In this document: piece by piece, positions 5,120 to 7,211 of the stretch
Layout: each line of letters opens with the position of its first letter
Numbering within the stretch: position 1 is the stretch's first letter
Assembly (NCBI GenBank): GCA_016198885.1
Contig: JACQHV010000254.1
Location: 1 to 7,211 of the forward strand
Source of the DNA: Gammaproteobacteria bacterium
GTDB lineage: Bacteria; Pseudomonadota; Gammaproteobacteria; Eutrophobiales; Eutrophobiaceae
Direction: 5' to 3'
DNA: 7,211 bases
Made by a program: the position numbers and the translations under genes
Notes under the pieces: generated by a model
The model's input: the letters and a program-made list of their open reading frames with translations, nothing else
Database searches by the model: none
Told to the model about the DNA's origin: nothing

Positions 5120-5653
5120 ATGAATGTGAGGATGATGAATATCCGTTTCAGGCAAATTCCCCAGTTATTGCTTGCGGTTCTCGTGCTTTCCGGTCAGGAT
5201 GCCATGGCGGCAAAAGTCTACCAGTGGACGGACGGGGAGGGCGTGGTACATTTCAGCGATACACCCCCGGAAGACAGCACGTCCACTGAAATAAAAGAAA
5301 TCGAGTTCGTCGATTATGCCATGCGTGATACCGATCCGGACGAGTATTCCATAATCAATCAGCTGAAACGGTTGGCCGAATGGCGCAAACAAGTGGAAGA
5401 AGAGCGGATCGCAAGGAAACAATTACAACTCGAAGCAAAACGGCTCGCCCAGGAAAAGAACTCCTACCGGTTATACGACAGCATCAGTTCTCCGTCATAC
5501 TACATGCCATCATATTCTTATTCCTACCCGGCGTATTATCCTTATCCAGGTTTCTTTGGTGGTAACCATAAATGGCATGAACACCACCGGCCGGGCCATC
5601 ACTCGGGTGCGGGCAAAGCAAACACAAGATTTATAAGCAGGGTTGTTAATTAA
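5120..5653 (+). CDS. Exported DUF4124-domain protein with coiled coil and Tyr/His-rich tail
   Basis: The 177-residue reading from the ATG at 5120 has a signal peptide (RQIPQLLLAVLVLSG, cleavage near Ala-Met-Ala30). It is followed directly by a DUF4124 domain, AKVYQWTDGEGVVHFSDTPP (31-50), whose YQWTD and HFSDTPP signature is diagnostic. Residues about 78-114 form a charged helix or coiled coil (KQVEEERIARKQLQLEAKRL). Residues 118-145 are Tyr/Ser/Pro-rich (SYSYSYPAYYPYPGFF) and 150-161 His-rich (HKWHEHHRPGHH), which could bind metal. ATGs at 5132 and 5135 are alternative starts; GTGAGG at 5126-5131 sits just before them, while the ATG at 5120 has no clear ribosome binding site. The DUF4124 function is unknown, though it is common in gammaproteobacterial envelope proteins. 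It is convergent with the TPR-like gene, 159 nt away. Confidence 0.85.
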   Translation: MNVRMMNIRFRQIPQLLLAVLVLSGQDAMAAKVYQWTDGEGVVHFSDTPPEDSTSTEIKEIEFVDYAMRDTDPDEYSIINQLKRLAEWRKQVEEERIARKQLQLEAKRLAQEKNSYRLYDSISSPSYYMPSYSYSYPAYYPYPGFFGGNHKWHEHHRPGHHSGAGKANTRFISRVVN

Positions 5654-5749
5654 AACTCATTCTGTTAAAAGCTGAGACAGAAGACTCTGCGGTTGATACG
5701 TTATCAGTGACTCTGAACCCTCTTCACCAGTTCGATATTAGTAACGCTA

Positions 5750-5810
5750 CGATGCCATTGTAGTGCTCTAAAAATTTCAAGCACTCCGACCATCTTGATT
5801 TTGTAATTTG
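5750..5810. repeat. Diverged dispersed repeat B, copy 2, with a stem-loop
   Basis: This is the second copy of the element at 1561-1617. It contains AGTGCT (5762-5767) and AGCACT (5780-5785), perfect 6-bp arms around a 12-nt loop, in the space between the convergent DUF4124 and TPR-like genes. No T-run follows closely on either strand, so a terminator role is only possible. The arms are not conserved in copy 1. Confidence 0.35.
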
Positions 5811-5812
5811 TT

Positions 5813-6601
5813 TTACTTTATTAACAGTTTTCGCAGGTTATCGGCGCTTTGGCTCCGATCGCTTTCCGCGAGTGCATCATTCGCCGTTGCATAATCGCGT
5901 TGCAAATAGGAAAGCGCAGCGACCATGAATGACAAATCAAACTGGCTCTCATTGTCTTGCAGGGCAAGCTTGTAATCTTCATTCATGAAATAAATCATTT
6001 CATCAAGTTCTTTATTCAGCTGAATGTAGTTCATAGCCGCAGGATCCATACTGACGGCCTTGCGCATCGCACTGATCCCCCTGTCCAGTTCACCGTTTGC
6101 CGCAGCAGCGATGGCAAAACCGACCCTGGGGATGCCGGAATACAAGTCCTGCTGTGACTGGACCGCAAAGATATCAATCGCTTTACTGATATTCCTTTCT
6201 GTTAATGCATCCCATCCTTCATGGCTCCCGTAAGAATAGTCAGGCCCCCTGTACGGTATATATGTAACGGGCTTTGCAATTCTCTGATAGGCCGGCTGAT
6301 ACGCAGGGGAACGGTGATACACCCCCCGATACCGGTAATCGTCACTGCTCAGGATGTGCGAAAGCAATACAGCGCCAAACAAGCCAAGGATGACATACCC
6401 CGCAGTCCCGATATCTCCGTGGCTGCTGTAATGTGCACTAAAACCATAATGGCCGTGATAACCATAATCGTGGTAACCGTAGCCCAGTTGATAACCGCCG
6501 TACGCTACGGCATTGCCGGAACCGGCGATAAACAGGAACAAGGCAACTGAAAACGCCCGGCAGGCGTGGTGTATCCAGGTACCTTTCTGCATTTTCTGCA
6601 T
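5813..6601 (-). CDS. Exported Tyr/Gly/His-rich protein with TPR-like C-terminal half
   Basis: A 262-residue hypothetical protein. The N-terminus is a signal peptide with likely cleavage after Ala-Val-Ala33. Residues 34-62 are strikingly rich in Tyr, Gly and His (YGYHDYGYHGHYGF). A hydrophobic segment at 66-84 (TAGYVILGLFGAVLLSHIL) may be a membrane helix. A linker rich in Tyr and Pro follows (about 88-125). The C-terminal half is helical with TPR-like units: 132-150, about 160-188 (GFAIAAAANGELDRGISAMR) and about 222-248 (FMVAALSYLQRDYATANDAL). TPR units usually bind proteins or peptides; the role here is unknown. A second ATG at codon 4 is an alternative start; no strong ribosome binding site is seen. 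A truncated paralogue lies at 4923-5045. I do not recognise a named family. Confidence 0.75.
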   Translation of the reverse strand: MQKMQKGTWIHHACRAFSVALFLFIAGSGNAVAYGGYQLGYGYHDYGYHGHYGFSAHYSSHGDIGTAGYVILGLFGAVLLSHILSSDDYRYRGVYHRSPAYQPAYQRIAKPVTYIPYRGPDYSYGSHEGWDALTERNISKAIDIFAVQSQQDLYSGIPRVGFAIAAAANGELDRGISAMRKAVSMDPAAMNYIQLNKELDEMIYFMNEDYKLALQDNESQFDLSFMVAALSYLQRDYATANDALAESDRSQSADNLRKLLIK

Positions 6602-6618
6602 ACGCTAATCATAGACCA

Positions 6619-6639
6619 AATACCGGACCAGGTGGTATT
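6619..6639. promoter_or_regulatory. Inverted repeat upstream of the TPR-like gene
   Basis: AATACC (6619-6624) and GGTATT (6634-6639) are perfect 6-bp arms with a 9-nt spacer, 18-38 nt upstream of the ATG of the leftward TPR-like gene. A TATGAT on the minus strand (6608-6613) could be its -10 box, which would put the repeat in the -10 to -35 interval. No matching -35 is visible. It may be an operator, but such short arms can occur by chance. Confidence 0.3.
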
Positions 6640-6661
6640 GCACGGGAATTTACGGGGCCGT

Positions 6662-6716
6662 AGATAGATGCTGACTGGTACGAATAGCAATACGTCGATT
6701 TGAGCCCTGGGCTTTT
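6662..6716. repeat. Dispersed repeat A, copy 2
   Basis: Near-identical to 4847-4900 in the same orientation (see that entry). Here it lies about 60 nt upstream of the start of the leftward TPR-like gene and about 110 nt before the higBA promoter. In copy 1 it lies downstream of the TPR-gene remnant. The element is therefore not simply the 5' or 3' flank of that gene family. The stretch 6717-6828 shows only a GGTAAC half-site (6804-6809) resembling the higBA operators. Confidence 0.7.
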
Positions 6717-6828
6717 TGAAAGACATGGCCGGGCAGTGCCTGGTCACCCGGCGGCGGATTGAGACGGTATCGCGAGAATAGGATTTTTGTTTTTGGACGG
6801 GCGGGTAACACAAAGTGAATTCGTTAGC

Positions 6829-6876
6829 TTGACGTTCGTTACCAGCATGGTAACATAGTGTTACCTGGATGGTAAC
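6829..6876 (+). promoter_or_regulatory. higBA promoter with tandem operators
   Basis: GTTACC-N5-GGTAAC occurs twice as a perfect 17-nt palindrome, at 6838-6854 (spacer AGCAT) and 6860-6876 (spacer TGGAT), with centres 22 nt apart (about two helical turns). TTGACG (6829-6834) and TAACAT (6851-6856), spaced 16 nt, make a promoter that the first palindrome overlaps. HigA and HigBA complexes are known to repress their own operon through such palindromes. Two sites on one face of the helix suggest cooperative binding. Confidence 0.8.
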
Positions 6877-6891
6877 GCAAGACTTTGGGTA

Positions 6892-7170
6892 ATGATTAAG
6901 TCGTTTTCTCACAAAGGATTAAAGAATTTTTTCAATACGGGAAATACATCCGGGATACAAGCAAAACATACCGGGAAAATCCGTTTGATCCTGGCCCAAT
7001 TGAATCAGGCTCGTTCAGTCAAGGATATGGATATACCCTCATTACGGCTTCATCAGCTCAAAGGCCAACGAAAGGGAATCTGGGCGGTCACTGTTCAGGC
7101 GAACTGGCGCATCACGTTTCGATTTGTTGAGGGTGATGCGGAAATTGTAGATTACGAAGATTATCATTGA
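6892..7170 (+). CDS. higB: HigB toxin, ribosome-dependent mRNA interferase (RelE/ParE superfamily)
   Basis: A 92-residue protein of the same length as the Rts1-plasmid HigB of Proteus vulgaris, and very close to it in motif order: MIKSFSHKGLKNFF at the start, LHQLKGQRKG (53-62), NWRITFRF (71-78) and the terminal YEDYH (88-92). His54, Lys57, Arg73 and Tyr91 fall at the positions known to matter for mRNA cleavage in that toxin, so it is expected to be active. HigB enters the ribosomal A site and cuts translated mRNA. The toxin gene comes first, as is typical for higBA. The ribosome binding site is poor (TTTGGGTA just before the ATG), which may keep toxin yield low relative to the antitoxin. Palindromic operators lie directly upstream, and higA begins 15 nt downstream. 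Confidence 0.95.
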   Translation: MIKSFSHKGLKNFFNTGNTSGIQAKHTGKIRLILAQLNQARSVKDMDIPSLRLHQLKGQRKGIWAVTVQANWRITFRFVEGDAEIVDYEDYH

Positions 7171-7185
7171 GAAACGAGGTTTCAT

Positions 7186-7211
7186 ATGCGCATGTATAAC
7201 CCTCCGCATCC
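7186..7211 (+). CDS. higA: HigA antitoxin, 5' end only (cut by the window end)
   Basis: The ATG at 7186 follows the toxin stop by 15 nt, with CGAGG as a good ribosome binding site 6 nt before it. The readable codons give MRMYNPPH plus a partial Pro codon, matching the usual start of HigA proteins (a short arm followed by N-P-P-H-P-G). HigA should be a helix-turn-helix antitoxin that binds HigB and the two upstream palindromes. The rest lies outside the window. Confidence 0.88.

Noticed and set aside
5660..5682. Terminator TTCTGT-N11-ACAGAA after the DUF4124 gene
   Set aside because: The 6-bp AT-rich stem with an 11-nt loop has no T-run after it, too weak to call.
4847..6716. CRISPR array or tandem satellite
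   Set aside because: Each repeat family has only two visible copies, with no regular spacers and no cas genes.
6505..6912. Long leftward open frame (135 codons) overlapping the TPR-like gene start and the higBA promoter
   Set aside because: It runs through the operators, repeat A and the signal-peptide region of a better gene in another frame. It has no domain, and its composition is rich in Arg, Pro and Cys, as expected of non-coding frames.

Overview
The window looks like a chromosomal stretch of a proteobacterium, most likely a gammaproteobacterium with respiratory metabolism. The grounds are a DUF4124 protein, a c5-like di-haem cytochrome, a Gram-negative outer-membrane porin, an FNR-type box and a HigBA pair of the Rts1 type. 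The genus cannot be fixed from the sequence. No rRNA, tRNA, CRISPR array, transposase or phage gene was seen.

Layout. 1-131 holds a G/C-rich palindrome of REP type. 132-1499 is a two-gene leftward unit: a small ubiquitin-fold sulfur-carrier-like protein (MoaD/ThiS family, C-terminal Gly-Gly) followed 9 nt later by a cytoplasmic six-Asp-box (BNR) beta-propeller protein. 1500-1739 carries the likely promoter of that unit and a 41-codon open tail lying in frame behind the double stop of the next gene. 1740-2546 is a leftward sterol desaturase/fatty acid hydroxylase family membrane enzyme. 2547-2892 is a divergent control region. It has two inverted repeats next to the hydroxylase start and, facing right, a perfect TTGAT-N4-ATCAA box centred exactly 41.5 nt upstream of the predicted start point of the rightward operon, then a hairpin-rich leader of about 163 nt. 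That operon (2893-4758) encodes an outer-membrane porin with a periplasmic coiled coil and a periplasmic di-haem cytochrome c.

4759-6716 is a rearranged neighbourhood. It contains a decayed second copy of the 3' end of the 262-aa TPR-like gene (remnant 4923-5045, intact gene 5813-6601). Between the two copies sits a rightward DUF4124 gene, and a dispersed repeat lies at both outer sides (4847-4900 and 6662-6716). The DUF4124 protein and the TPR-like protein are convergent, both exported, and both carry unusual Tyr/His-rich segments.

6829-7211 is a toxin-antitoxin operon: two perfect 17-nt palindromes over the promoter, a complete HigB mRNA-interferase toxin, and the first codons of HigA, cut by the window end.

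The most informative new points are the FNR-class promoter plus structured leader in front of the porin-cytochrome operon, the gene-tail duplication around the DUF4124 gene, and the orphan in-frame tail after the hydroxylase stop codons.
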